In this document: positions 45,230 through 58,740 of the stretch, piece after piece | Layout: each line of letters starts with the position of its first letter | How positions within the stretch are numbered: the first letter of the stretch is position 1 | DNA from: Cydia pomonella | Lineage: Eukaryota > Arthropoda > Insecta > Lepidoptera > Tortricidae | DNA: 64,000 nt | Reading direction: 5' to 3' | Assembly: GCF_033807575.1 (NCBI RefSeq) | Contig: NC_084715.1 | Location: forward strand, 10,961,349-11,025,348 | Made by a program: the position numbers and the translations under genes | Notes under the pieces: model-generated | What the model was told of the DNA's origin: nothing | What the model saw: only the letters and a program-made list of their open reading frames with translations | The model's database searches: none

Positions 45230-47650
45230 GCAAGTGATTTATTTTGTCTTTTAAACTTTGTACAAATGTCGGAGCTATATTTACGAGTCCTGCGAATTAA
45301 TTAAACTGGTGTCAAGTCCGTCGGAAAAGTTGAAACAGAGCGTAGGATATAAATGTCCATGTAATGTAAGTGGCGAAGTTGCTCGTTCTCGGTTTATTAC
45401 AGAGTTCTCATTCCAATCACTTGCTGAGTGCCAGCGAGTCGAAGACTCACGCGAACCTTTATATGTGCGCTGTATAATAATTAAGGATTTTGAGGTCATT
45501 TTACACTGGTTTGTTGATTAACTCGACACGTCCGCGCTCGCGTAAGCAAAGAAAATACTCGGCCAGGGCGCCGGGCCCGACTTGGTGCTGTGATTAATCT
45601 CGCAAAGCGAGACGCCCAATGCCCATCCCCCGCACCTGCTTATAAATTGTTTACCTACTCTATGCTAAGCTATTGTATCAAAACAAAAGACTGCTTAATG
45701 TTTTATTCAAATATCGGAGATTAATATACATTTCATAAGGAAAAGGTAGCAATCAAGTCCCAGGGGTTTTTTCCTAAATATGTATTTAGATTAGGTACAA
45801 TTTATTTTGAACAACGTGTTTTCCAATATTTCAAACCGTGTCTACAAGTGGTGCCTTTTATTATTCCTTAAGCAGGGAAATTACCTACTTGCACTCACTT
45901 TGCTAAGGCAAAGCTCTTGTCCAATTACGACAAACTAAACTAATAAAAAGTGGAAACGCCACTGTAAGTTTCTCCGAACAGCGATACATATTTAAAATTA
46001 TTTTCTTATTTATTTTATGCCAGATTTCAGTTTTTATAAAATATGTACGTATAAAAACTAAAATCTTGTCTTCCATTTAAGTAACTTTATGTAACTAATT
46101 GAACATAATGTAGTGGAGGTACATAATTAGTGCCATTTCCTATTCAGTTTATTAATTGGTATTAAAACTACGTCAGTAAGACAGGTACAGCAGTAGACGT
46201 GCGGCTGAAGGGTAATAGGCGAGTTCGCTTTGTGCGGTACACGCTCTAGGGGCTTAACTAACTCGTCAACAGGTTGTGAAATGCGAATCAAAAGCGGCCA
46301 GAGTTTGAGCTTAGAGCGTGTTGCGCGCTTAGCGAGAACTCTGAGCCGAACCAATTTAACTAAGACCAAAGGATCCGTAACTTACTATGCGTTATGCTAT
46401 CAGAGAGCGTGCGCGTACTTGCGATACTGTTTAATTTATAAATTTATTAATATTGTGATATAAAGGAGCCTGAGAAAAAGGTTAAAGCTATTTTTTTGTT
46501 AAAATTTGTGTCTGGTAGAGATGCATTAAAGCAGCACGGGCGTCTTTAGCACTTCAAATTTCTTGTGTAATAAATAAATTATAACGATGTTTTCGGCCGT
46601 CATATGCTAGTATTTGATTATTTATTTATTTATACAAACAAATTAGTTTTCTTATTATCGTCAAATTATGTGAATAAACCTTAGACGTATGTGCGCAGTT
46701 TAAGTGTTTCGATTCCAAATATTCCACTGAATCCTTTAACTCGCTTGCAGCGTGCAGTAAGCGATTAGAATATCACCCTAGAGCTCTCCGTGTCGGGGTC
46801 GCAAAGGGCGCTGATTACGCGCCGCCGCTCTGTTCGGTAATTACTAGATTGCTGCAGTATCGAAGTGCCTGTAATTAAATATATTACACCCGCCTTTGCC
46901 GTTACTCCGCGCGTACACCACACTAAACGCCACCTTATGTTAAATTTACTTAAATGCCGCTAAGCTACGTTTCAATGTCGCTATGACAGTTTGATTCCTT
47001 AATAAATTGAGTTATGCTACGCTGCGAGTTTTAATCGCTGTTGGGGTTTAGTTTTATTACATTTGTGTTTGCTCCTACTTCATCTCTGTACTATGTCGTA
47101 CTGGGATGTGATTAGTTATCCTCTGTTAGAAAGTTGTCGTAAATATTTTCTGAATTAAGTGGTAGCCTTCGTAAGTGGTGGTAAGACGAAGTAAATATAT
47201 AATCAATTCTTTGCTTAGAAAGGGACTCTTAAACAAGTTAATACCTTTACCATTGTACGCTTGTAGCCACAATTATTCCAATTAATGCTCACCTAATAAT
47301 ACAGTACTGTACACCTTGCTGCTCTATGATTATCTTTGAACAACATTAATTAAAAGTAATCTACCAGCTACAATCCCAGTAAATCGGACAAAAAAAACCG
47401 CAAAGTGTGATTGAAATAGTGCGAAGGAGAAAAGAATAAAAAGAACTTGCAAGTACAATCAGCAGCGGCAGCCGAGCGGAGCCGAAAGCTTTAAAGACTG
47501 ATAGGTAGCATTGTTCGGGTGCACCACCACAGATTATAGACCACAGACACGTTTTTCTTGGTAAAAACTCATCCCCAAATGATTCTCGCAGGGTATTCTT
47601 GTTAACCCTTATTTGTCTGTTTAAAAAAAAATCTTTATTTGCTATATTCT

Positions 47651-47746
47651 TTTTTTTATTCCGTAGACTAAAATGACATTTCATGTGGTACTAAGAAATG
47701 TCATGTCTTACATATGAAACGTCATTTTAGTCTACGGAATAAAAAA
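47651..47746. mobile_element. Palindromic MITE with 35-base arms
   Basis: ATTCCGTAGACTAAAATGAC, continuing ATTTCATGTG, faces a right arm that reverse-complements to the same ATTCCGTAGACTAAAATGAC, continuing GTTTCATATG. The loop is about 25 bases. I recall it as a common lepidopteran hairpin repeat. It is non-coding. Confidence 0.65.
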
Positions 47747-50008
47747 CAGACCTTAGAATATGGTAACAAGGCAAGGTCTTATGGCTAAGTTGTACATACA
47801 TATTCAACATTCATGCAGGCGTGCAAATTATTTACACTTCCATTATTATTTATTATTTAATATTTCATTATTATTTAGTTTGTCTCTGCCTTTTAAGCGC
47901 GGTCGTTGCGCAGCCAACAAAGCGATTTCGGCACTCCAGTTTTGTGATCAACAAGATTTGTTTGCTTATAAATTGTAAAACAGTTTGTCAGCATTGGCAA
48001 CAAAAGTGGTAGACAACTTGGTAATTTAAATTGGATTTTGTTTAGATTTTATATACAGCTAACGAACAAAATACAGAGGATGAAAACGGACTTCTTACAT
48101 GTGAAAATGTTCATTTTGTGTATTTTATTTAGTACCTATGAGAAGCTAGTTAGCCTTATAACCCAAACTAACAAAATTATCCGTTTAGGTCTAGGAGTGG
48201 CGAATCTACTATTATGGAATCTATCTTTTAATCCGTGACCACGGCCAGAGCCTCCGTTCCCCTTAATCTAATTATCTGGTCGCTTCGCCGCCAGCCGGCC
48301 CAAACTCCCCCACCCTCTATCTCTCTCAATTTTCTTCTCAGCGAAAACGTTTAAATATGAAAGTATTTTAGGCAATCCATCCCCCGCAACATTGAATGGA
48401 ATCTTCAGATTTTAAATGAGTTTTGAGCATTAAACTTTCGTTCCTTGGCTGCTTTCATAAATAATTATGCAAATGTGTTTTGTCGCCCATCGACAGTAAC
48501 TTTAAAATCTATAAATATTACTTTGGCTTTTGACGCTATATTATAAGTCGACTGACTAAGTAAAAACACTGACAAGTGCCGACAGTGCAAATTGTAGGTA
48601 ATTATTACACCTTATAATATTAATATGATAATCCCGTAATCACTAGTGTTACTACTTGTTCAAAAAACATAGTTTCATTTATTTTCGAAACGACCCTATG
48701 TAATTTAAATGAAATTGAAATTTAACATCAGGTTATAAAATTTTACTGCCAGTGCGTCGGTTAAGACTTAAACACAATATCTAATTTGATATCAATGTCA
48801 CTCCCGTCGACCATAAACTCCTTGAATGGAAAATTGTTTACGATTACTTGCCTTAAATCTGCTAAGAGAGCTCATTCAAATGGCACTTACATTTAACCTT
48901 GCTTAAAACCTCATACATACTTATAAATAATCATAAATTAGGAAAAGTAAAATGACACCTGTTGGCTGACAATAGCAGCAGCAGAAAAAAAAAGTCTCGG
49001 GCATATTTAAGTAAAATAATGATTGAAAACATAATTACGGAGCGACCTAAATAAAGTAAACTTAAATTCATGAAAATTAAGCATTTATTTTTATACCATA
49101 ACGCGATAATTACAATAACACGCTCGCAATCGTCAGTGTACTTATTCGAATTCTAGATGCGAAATTAATACTACTCTACTGACAACACTTTTTAATGACA
49201 AAGTGACAAGATGTCTACACATCAATTTTTACTTGCTAATTTTTTTGCAGCTGAAGTTATTCGGTTTAAAAAAAGTAATTTCGTGTCGCGGCCAAGAATT
49301 TACATATCACGTGGGAATATCAAGCTACTGCCGTATTTCGTTAAGAAGTTAACAGTCTCAAGCAAAGAAGTTTGCTAAAGTAATAAGGCACTGTAAAAAA
49401 CAGTCAGCTCCATAGGGGGTCTTATTAATTAACATACTAATAATAAAATAAAAAGCACTAAGCAAGTAAGCACATCGCTTATAGTTTTACATTTTAATAT
49501 TAATATGCAAAGCAATTTACTGCTATGTTGCATTGAAGTACTTACATCTATTACCAATGCATAATTCCACTCAAGTACCTGTTGCAGCTGTAAAGTAATA
49601 ACATTCATCAATAAACATTCAGAACATCTGTTCTTAACGTTAAACTTAATAGAATTGGAAGTTTAGTAGCATAATAATGCCGGTAAATGGATATCTGAGG
49701 AGGAAATCAGTCTCGACTCGGCTTGAAGCGTGGTCGATTAATTACATTATACTGAGCGAGGCGCAACTTACTACCGTAGGTTATGAGAAGACAAGTCGAT
49801 CAGAGGAAACTAGCGTGATATAAGTGAATAATTAGTAAGAGTAATAGTTTATTAATGACAGCAAAAAAGTCGTAATGTCTACAATTAATTGAATCATCAT
49901 CAGCGTATATTATATCGTGCACATTATTTCACACGGATTTGGCATGCCAACGGTTCGCCTTCAAGAGACCCCAGTAACGTGATGCCCGGAATCTCTATTC
50001 TTCTCTCT

Positions 50009-50009
<1 letters not shown>

Positions 50010-50041
<32 letters not shown>
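50010..50041 (+). repeat. (GA)n microsatellite
   Basis: About 16 GA dinucleotides follow a short CT-rich tract (TTCTTCTCTCTCG), so the two can fold together. Confidence 0.9.
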
Positions 50042-50043
<2 letters not shown>

Positions 50044-50509
50044 TCAAGAGAAATATGACCAGTTTATAGTACTGATAGGAATGATGTTTAAAATCCAAAT
50101 CATTATACTTCATATAAATCCAAGTAGGTAACTTGCACTTCTATATTGGAGAGCACGCTGCAGAAGCGTCTAACATAATTAGTCAAAAGCAACCGGATTT
50201 GCATATCAGTGCGGAGCATAATTGGAGCGAGTGCAAATAGCATGAGTGGAATCGGATTGAGTTACTGGCGCTTTCAGAATGTACGGCACTGTCAGTCAGT
50301 GCTACTGTGCATGTACACTTCGTTGTCCATTGTAACATACAGACGGGCAATTTTCAGTAGATAAGAAGAATTTGTAGCCAAAATTAATATCATGAAATGA
50401 CGAAAAGAAATTAACATTTCCTCTGTAGTCACTTGATTTGTAATGAAATATGAAGGTCATAAATGTACAGTAAGCTGACACCCCCTGCAAACAGGTTTCT
50501 ATGTAGGGT

Positions 50510-50523
50510 GGGGGGGGGGGGGG
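50510..50523 (+). repeat. Poly-G run of 14
   Basis: It is an uninterrupted run of 14 G, preceded by TAGGGT, unusual in such AT-rich DNA and prone to length change. It has no associated gene. Confidence 0.85.
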
Positions 50524-52281
50524 AGATTATATCGATGCAACTTACTGTACTTATTCCATTCTCACATGCAAACATTTTAACCAACGGTTTAAAATTGTAA
50601 AGACTTCGGAGCTTTTCTTGGTTACCAAAAACTTGAGTTATGCAAACACACAAATAACCCGAACGAAACAGGCACGCCTTCAAAATGAAACTTGCACAGA
50701 GCAAGTAGAAGTTATGAATAGCCCGAGCACGAATCTATGCAAACTCTGTTATTAGCTTAGCAGTAACGGGAGTCAGCAACTGGCATTATGCAGGCAGCGT
50801 GCCGGACCGCCCGCGCTCAATCTAGTGTTCCCATGACTGACGAAGCTTTCTACTCGGCTATCCTGCTAAATATAATGAGTCCTGGTCTTCCATGTAACTA
50901 ATAGATACTTAAGTATCCCACATATACTGGTTCCCTTTAAAGGATGCGCTTTGCGTTTGGAATACCCATAACCGCAGCCGTAGCCTGTCCTCTGGGATTC
51001 CGCTAACTTACTCGCTCGCGGCTAATACGACTACTAGCACCGCTATTATTTATTAAACTCCCCGCAATCAGGAACACGTACCCCTAATAATCCTCCCTTT
51101 TGTGACGGTGCGATGGGGTAAACAAGTTTAACTATTGATGGAATATTTGTACACGCTTCTTAGGTTTCCCTTTTAGACCGAAAGTCAAATGACAGACTAA
51201 AAAGAGGATAAGTACTAAAACATTATTTAGAAATATGTTCTATTTTATTTAGTATCTGTATCTTCGTTAGTTTCTTCTTAAGAATATAATTTACTACTGT
51301 ATAAAATAATTTCTCCGAGATAGCCTTTAAAAACATTATACAACGGCATAGATTATTTTATTTACAAGGATCTGTTCTTACAAATAATATATTTTACGTA
51401 AGCTACACACACTCGGGAATAATCCATACAATGTAAGTAATAAAGTGTTATTATTGATATGATGTAATCCTGGATTGTTAATATAAACATATCATTGATC
51501 TCAAAAATAACCCCACTGGTTTAGTGAGTTTATTAACAGTAGACCATTTAATTTAATATTTTACGTAAATTAATGTGAAGAGTAAATAATTGCAGTCGAT
51601 AAAGCTTTATTATGTTATCATGCCGACGAAATAAATGATTGGGTTCCCAAATTAACACAATCATTATTTAATTCGCATCGAAATTAAAAAATATATTCCC
51701 ATAAATAATGTATATGCGTACGAATTCGCCGGATGTAATTTAACCGAGTTATAGTGACGTGCACACAATATTGTCCTTTGTACGCGGTATTCTCTGACAA
51801 TATTACGGCAGCGTTAATGGAATTGTCGTTTCAAGTCCATTCCAAAATTAACGTGTAATTTACCGAGAAATTCTTTATAAAATTAATTAAATGTCACTGG
51901 ATTTGTAAGTTTTCAGCCAAATAACTAGAATTGTTTTTTATTAAGCGGCATTTGTGAACTACTCGACAAACATTACTTTTGCAGCTTTAATAGTCTGTAT
52001 AAAATTTTTACTTGCAGGAAACAAATTCTGTTTTAACAATATGATATGGTTTTGATCTCGTTTTGATACGACCTTAATTTGTGTGACCTTACGCGTACCC
52101 GTAAGTGCGTGCGCGATGCCTTATCAGACGACTACTAGTTGCATTTAGCAACTACCAATCAGCGTGAGTCGTTGACGCTGAATGGATTTTCACGATATCA
52201 TAATAATAGGAAAGAAAACCATATCAAATTGGTAAAGCAGCATCAGCGTCCAGGGTAGTTTGTCAGTTTTAGAATTTGAAT

Positions 52282-52411
52282 AGCCGGGTCCACACAGAGC
52301 GCTCAGGCGAAGAAAACGCGCGCGCAGCCTCGGCCGAGGCACCTCTACACTGGCCGTTTTGTGCGCGAGGAAATTGCCTCGCGCGTATGCTCGCTCTCTG
52401 TGGACCCGCCT
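52282..52411. mobile_element. GC-rich palindromic MITE
   Basis: The ends GCCGGGTCCACACAGAGCG and, reverse-complemented, GCGGGTCCACAGAGAGCG match. The inner arms (GAGGCACCTC, CGCGCGAGG and partners) also pair imperfectly. It stands out as GC-rich within an AT-rich region. Confidence 0.6.
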
Positions 52412-54227
52412 AATAGCTATTAACTTGCCATTTCTAGGTGTTCGGTGTTCGTAGTCCGGTTCATTATGATAACATTGATAACCGAAGTCCAGGTTTTCGA
52501 TATTTTGTAATTATACCTAGAGGCATTTCTTTTGTAAGATAATAAATAATGGGCAATACGAGTAACACAGAAGGCTACTGGTTAACAAAGCTTTATCCGC
52601 ATTTTTTCACTCAATAAATCAGTTTCAGGACCGGGTTACAAAGCTCATCATCATTCATCAGGTGGCATATCACTTCTGGTCGATTAGACCGGCTGGCTTG
52701 CGCGCAATCTGTGCGAACACGAGCAAGGGTGCCGCCACATTAATAGGCTCATGAATACTTATCGGATGCCGGTAACCGAACGAACCTACATGTACATAAC
52801 GCCTATTGTGCTCTTCGATCCGTTATGTAATGTGAGAAGAGAAAGCTCAAAATTGTGTGCCAATGGTTATTACCAATTATTTGCCCTCTCACTTCGTATG
52901 TGATCCTCTAAAAAAATCTAAATCTTGTAGAACAATTTCTCAACATCTTATGATAATGAATGTTTAAGCTTTCCTGTTATTGTTTGTCATTTCCAAAAAG
53001 TTTTAAACTAAAACAATTTAAAAAAGCATTTTTTACGTACAATCATATGCAATGTGTTTTGTACTGATATTAATATAACCAGCAAGAAACGTAAACTATA
53101 CAAAATAATTTAAGACAATAGCGGTTTTATCGCCAAACAACCAGATGGTCCACACTATTTAAATCATTTATGTAATGGAGTAATCTTAAAATCAGTAACA
53201 GACCAAATAATCATACCTACAATATTATCAACTCAATAAATTCAACGAAAAACTTTCATGTGTTATCCGTCGTGTTTTCTACAACTTGTATGGAGTTTCA
53301 ATGACATTTGTCTACAAGAAATAACATAATTGAGAAATGTCAACATAATATGAATAATATGTTTTTATTTATTACCACAATAATAAATGACGAGTCAATA
53401 CAGTTGCTCAAGAACCCGTTGCGCGGAGACATGCAATTACTGTCAAGCCTTATTGAGTGTAATTTATATTCTGTAAATGTTGTAAAATATCTTAATAACT
53501 TTACTACCTCGTGTTTGAAACTTGATATATTGGTAGATATTAAATTATTTTTCCTTTCCTTATGAGCCATTGATGTGAGGATCAAAGCAAGAAGAAACAT
53601 TGAAAATATTGAAATGCCTGTACAAGACCGAGAATCAAAACACGTCTAACGGACATTTTGACGACTTTCTGGAATCTAACATAAGTAGTTACACTTAATA
53701 AAAGCTTACTTTAAAGAAAAATTACATGCAATACGTAAATAAGATTTTTTATAATACAAATAATCGAGTAAAAAACTCATTACAATCAATAAAGACATCC
53801 AACACTGTCATTTAACCTTTACTTGCGGAAAGTTTTTCGAGGGAATTTCAAAATATGTAATCTAAAAGTGAAATCACGCCGCGCTGTATAAAATGTTTCC
53901 CATTCCGCGCATTGGCGCGCCGATGGTAATAGACGCAAACCTGTGCGGTTAATTGAAAGAGCTCTCCTCGGGTGTAATATTTTATGCTACGGAGTACACA
54001 AGTACTACCAGTCTCTCTTTAACACCACCTTCTCATCATAAAACCATCTCTCTCGTAATAGAAAGAAAAAACAGAAGAATGATTTCTACTTCGCAGAATC
54101 CGAATATAAATTCGCTTTTACATTATCTTTTTAATATTTGCTGCTGCTATTTAATCATCTTTCAGCCAAAGCTTATTTTTCTTTGTTCCTAATTTTATTT
54201 AAGAAATTGAAATCGTTATTATATTAA

Positions 54228-55107
54228 TCAAAATATATAAAAGAAGATACTGACTGATTGACATCTCAACGCACAGCCTAAACCGCTGGTTCTAGAGATT
54301 CCAAATTTGGCACGTAGGTTCTTTAGAAAGTCTAGGGATGCACTAAGAAAGAATTTTTCAAAATTCACCCCCTAAGGAGGTGAAATGGGGGTCCAAAGTT
54401 TCTATGGGGAAACAAGATTAGTTAGACTATCTTATTCGAATTATCGGGTCACTGATTACGAAAATAACGATTGTAAAATCTAACGTGTGTAAAGTCGATT
54501 GTAAAATCTAAAGTGGACGTGAAATACAAATCCCCTGTTGGGGTACGATGGGGTTGAATTGACTAAATATCAATATGGGTGTCGTTTTATGGTTTTTTGG
54601 GACGTTATTTACGAAAATGGCATTGAATGATTTTAAAATTTAATATTGCGGTCATGAAAATGTTGAAAGTATTTTTGCCAAATTGCAATTCAATCAGTAC
54701 AGTAGTTTTGGAGCAAATAAGTTGTAACAGATGGATTAACAGGCAACCGTGATCCTATAAGATTTTATCTTTTGAGGTATGGAACGAGACCCGCGTTATC
54801 CTAATAGATACTACGACAGGACTGTTTCTCCCACGGTCAGTTCTATGTGGCGCGCTCTCGTCTAAGTTCACCTCAAAGTTTGGTTCTATTGTTACCACCT
54901 TCAAACATGGCAAAAAATGTTGTTCATAAGGAAGTACTTTAACAAGTATAAAGTTGTTAAACACTTCATGCATTTTTCAGAACATGATTCTAAATCTAAT
55001 AATCGCGGACAAACATACATACCTACATGCGTTCATACAGACATACGGGTCAAACTGAGAACCTTTTTTTTGCTTAGTACGCGGGCGAAGCCGCGAGCAA
55101 AAGCTAG
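54228..55107 (+). mobile_element. Non-autonomous Helitron-like element
   Basis: The 3' end shows a hairpin (CGCGGGCGAAGCCGCG) followed eight bases later by CTAG and then T, the Helitron CTRR|T pattern. A TC start preceded by A lies at 54228, just before AAAAGAAGATACTGACTGAT. The body contains TTCACCCCCTAAGGAGGTGA and ACATACATACCTAC-type sequence that I associate with abundant lepidopteran Helitrons. No Rep/helicase is encoded. The 5' limit is less sure than the 3' limit. Confidence 0.6.
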
Positions 55108-55258
55108 TTTAAATTATAAGTCAGTTTACAGTCTAACTCTGTTTAAATTATTAACTGCCACGATATGCGTACTTTTAAAAACTTTTGTATAGTTTACACG
55201 AGACAAATTAATATTAGATAAGAAGTTGTAACAATTAGTGTTAGAGTTGACTTGTTTT

Positions 55259-55307
55259 GCGGCAACTTGAGCGGTAATAAATCGCCCTCGCCCGCGAAGT
55301 TGCCGCG
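55259..55307. other. GC-rich hairpin
   Basis: GCGGCAACTT and AAGTTGCCGC form a perfect 10-base stem around a 29-base loop. There is no terminator, tRNA or known RNA motif, so the function is unknown. Confidence 0.4.
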
Positions 55308-57646
55308 GCACGCAAGATTAAGGTCCACCACAATACCAAACTACCTCAGAACCCATTGGTCTAATGTTTAATACTTTGCTGCGATACGTACTACCTTTCC
55401 CCCCATACACTGGATTAAACACTACAGTGTCACTGATCAACTACATAACACCAAAGTCCCCCATCCATGCTTTACGATTTCTCGCATTTACTAAGCCACT
55501 AAACACACCGTTTAGTACCACCAACATTTACGCTTATTTATTTGTCATATATGTTATGTTATGAGCATAGTGCCAACATTTCACACCTATAGCCATAATC
55601 GTGTAAACTCTATAACTACGTGATTAACATAATGTTTTCAGAATGTTCCACTTTTGTCTTGTAAACGAGCATAAAGTGAAAGAACAAATTGCGAGTTTCC
55701 CCAGTATTTTCCTCGCTCGGAAAAATATATGTTTTATTAAAGCTCGGCATTTCCGAGAGCGAAGCAACCCTCGGGCGGGGGAGGTGGCTGGGCTGGGATG
55801 GGTCGCCGGCGCGCCAGTGTATAACAGACAGTAGAGGGATATAAAACATATTTACGCGCCTATAAAGTACTCTCGTACGCTCGCGCTCCACCATTTTCTT
55901 TTGTTCCTCACTCGCAGCCAATGATAATGCTTTCTCCCGTTCGGTTAAACTTATTTCTCTTCCGTCTTATCTGGCTTTTCTTCGGCACTTTTATTTATAA
56001 CTGAAGTGGTGTAACGTAACAACGTGAAATAAACGATTCCGGTCGCTGCTCATATTTTAACATCTTGTCGGTTTCAATCGTGCAGCTGTTACTCGTATGA
56101 TTTATGTAGTTCTAGGATAACATAAACTAACGATTGAATCTCGAGCTCGAGTTTGAAGCTGATAAAGTAATCACAACGGCAACGCGCATTATCACGGTAT
56201 TAACATAGTGATCGGTTTATATTATCGGATTATTTTATGGAAGTCTTGGTAGGGAGTATTGCAAATTGCAACATGTTTATTTTAAACAATATTAGTCTGT
56301 ATCATAAGAATTCAAATTAGCACTAAATAATGTTCTATAGTTGGGTTAATGTTCAGATAGGTACACACCCTTTCGAATATTCACTGAAGATTTTATGCCT
56401 GCTAAACTTCCTAGCGGAAACTTGTCGCAAAATGTATCGCAAAATACCTTTTAAGTTCGTTAAAGGACGTACTACTTCTTAAGAAGAGCGCACTTGGATC
56501 TGATCGCGTTTTATTAAAGTCAGCGAGCAGAGAGTGGAGAACATACTTGATGCTATTCAGGACGGAAGCCAGAGCGTTAACAGTAAAGCGAGAAGCGTCT
56601 TAATCTTGCGCGACAGAACGGCTCAGAGTAGAAACCCCTTGCGTAGGTGAGAGGGTGAAATAACAAGAGTGGGGACGCTCCAACCCACCGCCCGCTAGTT
56701 CGCCGGCTAGCAAACTTCAACCAAGACCCATACTACTTCCTTGACTCTAACTGGTTCGAGTTGGATAGAACTTAACTCGCAACGACGCAAACAAAACCTT
56801 AAACACAGCCTTACAACTCTCGCATTTCCGACTCAGTTATCTACGGCTTTTGTTTTCGAAACCGACAATCTCGGTTACTGTGAGCTTTTTCACTTAGCCA
56901 ATTTACTCTTTGTTGTTTTTAAACGGAATTTCAACAATCGCACTGTGTTTACATTTCTACACGAATCGTACGCGAACGGTACTCAAATCTTTTGTTGTTT
57001 TATACTACTCTGTAACAAAGCTTTTTGCTCATATTATTTTATTTACTTTTACTCTGAACTAGCAACAGTTTAAGTTTGTGTTTTTGTGAAGCAAATATGA
57101 GTGGAATTGTTAAAATAGTGAAAACATGGTTGCCATTTTCTAGTGTAGGACAAAGACACGTCGTCAAAGGGCTGTAATTATCTGAAGGCGGGCGAGTGTT
57201 AGCACTCGACGCCGAGGTCGAGAATATCTCTCGCCGGATCAGCAGCTCACTCGCGATGCACTCGGCGATTCCGTTTGTCACTGCGCCCGGTTGCGGTCTG
57301 AGCCTCTCGCTCTGATAAACACACTCATGTCAACGTTCTTTGAACATAAGCGGTATTCAGGCGCTACGACTCTGCCAGTTTATTGCTTTGCTTTGTCCCG
57401 GCGGACTGGTAAACCACGTTGAATTCACTTTTCGAATCACTTTGTTGCGGTATTATCGAGTTAGACATAAATACTACATAGTGATTCTGCGGTAACCGAG
57501 TGGTTTTAACAATCACGCATTCATATTTTAAATTTAAACTCTGGTTGAATTTGCCTAATACTAATAGAAGAAACTTACCTGCGGCTTGTAACACGGTCGA
57601 ATTTTTATCACTTGGCACTATATGCATAGTCACGTTCTAACAACTA

Positions 57647-57789
57647 CGGTCAACCAATTTGATTCCTAGGCCACTATAGAACCATGTCACTGACTTCTAC
57701 GACAGTGCTTATTGAGTGATGCATGTCATGTATAGAGTAGTTATAGCGACAAGGTTCTATAGTGGCCTAGGATTCAAATTGGTTGACTG
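57647..57789. mobile_element. Palindromic MITE with TA flanks
   Basis: The left arm starts GGTCAACCAATTTGATTCCT and the right arm reverse-complements to AGTCAACCAATTTGAATCCT; both continue AGGCCACTATAGAACC. TA lies on both sides. Arms are about 40 bases. It is of mariner-like type by target site and non-coding. Confidence 0.7.
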
Positions 57790-58088
57790 TACGTAAGTGA
57801 AAGTGCCACGACACTATTGACAGGGCTGATGATATAATTTCTTAGAAAAATCTCTGATTTTACACGGGTAAGATTTCGGTCGATCAATTATGGTTAGTTG
57901 TTTCCAAATCTAACAAAAACTCGTAGCGTACTTTAGATATTTATTTTTATTCTAATTTTAACAGTTCTCCGAGGGTGATTCCATATAGAAAACATATTTA
58001 ACATTAACTGGTTCATTAAATGCAGTGCATGCAACCGGTACTTATTGTTTTAAAAGCATAATTTATAAACGACATGTAGCAATTTAAT

Positions 58089-58226
58089 ACCAGTGTAGCG
58101 AATGCCACGTACGGCCGCTCAGCTATTTGCACATCGTGGCGCGGGCCGGCCGCAATTAGCCGTACGCAAAGTTCACCGGAATGCGAGCACAAGAACACAC
58201 CCAAGCTAAGTGCAACCTTGCAGGGT
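58089..58226 (+). repeat. Duplicated non-coding block, copy A
   Basis: It contains CCACGTACGGCCGCTC, GCTATTTGCACATCGTGGCG and CAAAGTTCACCGGAATGCGA. The block is GC-rich and closely matched by copy B at 58596-58740, about 500 bases downstream in the same orientation. It has no open frame of note. Confidence 0.65.
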
Positions 58227-58595
58227 TCCTCGATATTTGGCTAGTTAGTGTTGACCTCAGTGTCATGTCATGTGCTATGATTTAGGACTATTTTTAGTAA
58301 ATTATATTATAATTAATTCATTATTTTTAATCATAATTAAATTCGTAAAAATCAATTAATATTTAGATTACCTAATAGGCAGCTGTAAATGTAAACTTAT
58401 TACTTATGGAAAAATATTTAGAAATAACTGGATATTATTTGTCTGTTACTTGCTAATTATTGTAATGTTATTGTTAATTGCGTGAAATAAAGGGCTTTTT
58501 TTTTTAAATAATACCTACACCAAATTTGAATAGAATGTATACACTAAAACAGTGTCCCTTATAAACGACTCTTAAATAACTATGTTATTGCCAAA

Positions 58596-58740
58596 TGCCA
58601 GTGTATCGAACTCAACGTGAATGCGTGCCACGTACGGCCGTTCGGCTATTTGCACATCGTGGCGCGGGGCGACCGCAATTAGCTGCCCGCAAAGTTCACC
58701 AGAATGCGAGCACACGGACTCCCTGCCAATTTGCAGGGCT
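58596..58740 (+). repeat. Duplicated non-coding block, copy B
   Basis: It contains CCACGTACGGCCGTTC, GCTATTTGCACATCGTGGCG and CAAAGTTCACCAGAATGCGA, then TTTGCAGGGCTAGCTA. The central 85 bases are better conserved between copies than the surrounding sequence. Confidence 0.65.

Noticed and set aside
45258..45521. Open frame just after microexon 5
   Set aside because: It is in a different frame from the exon, starts without ATG, and has no donor or similarity. The GC donor explains the exon end better.
49980..50131. 80-codon frame through the (GA)n tract
   Set aside because: It is open only because the microsatellite lacks stops; there is no start context or similarity.
52438..52533. Candidate exon between ttctag and gtaaga near the GC-rich MITE
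   Set aside because: The encoded peptide is unlike the AUTS2 family and the acceptor lacks a good pyrimidine tract.
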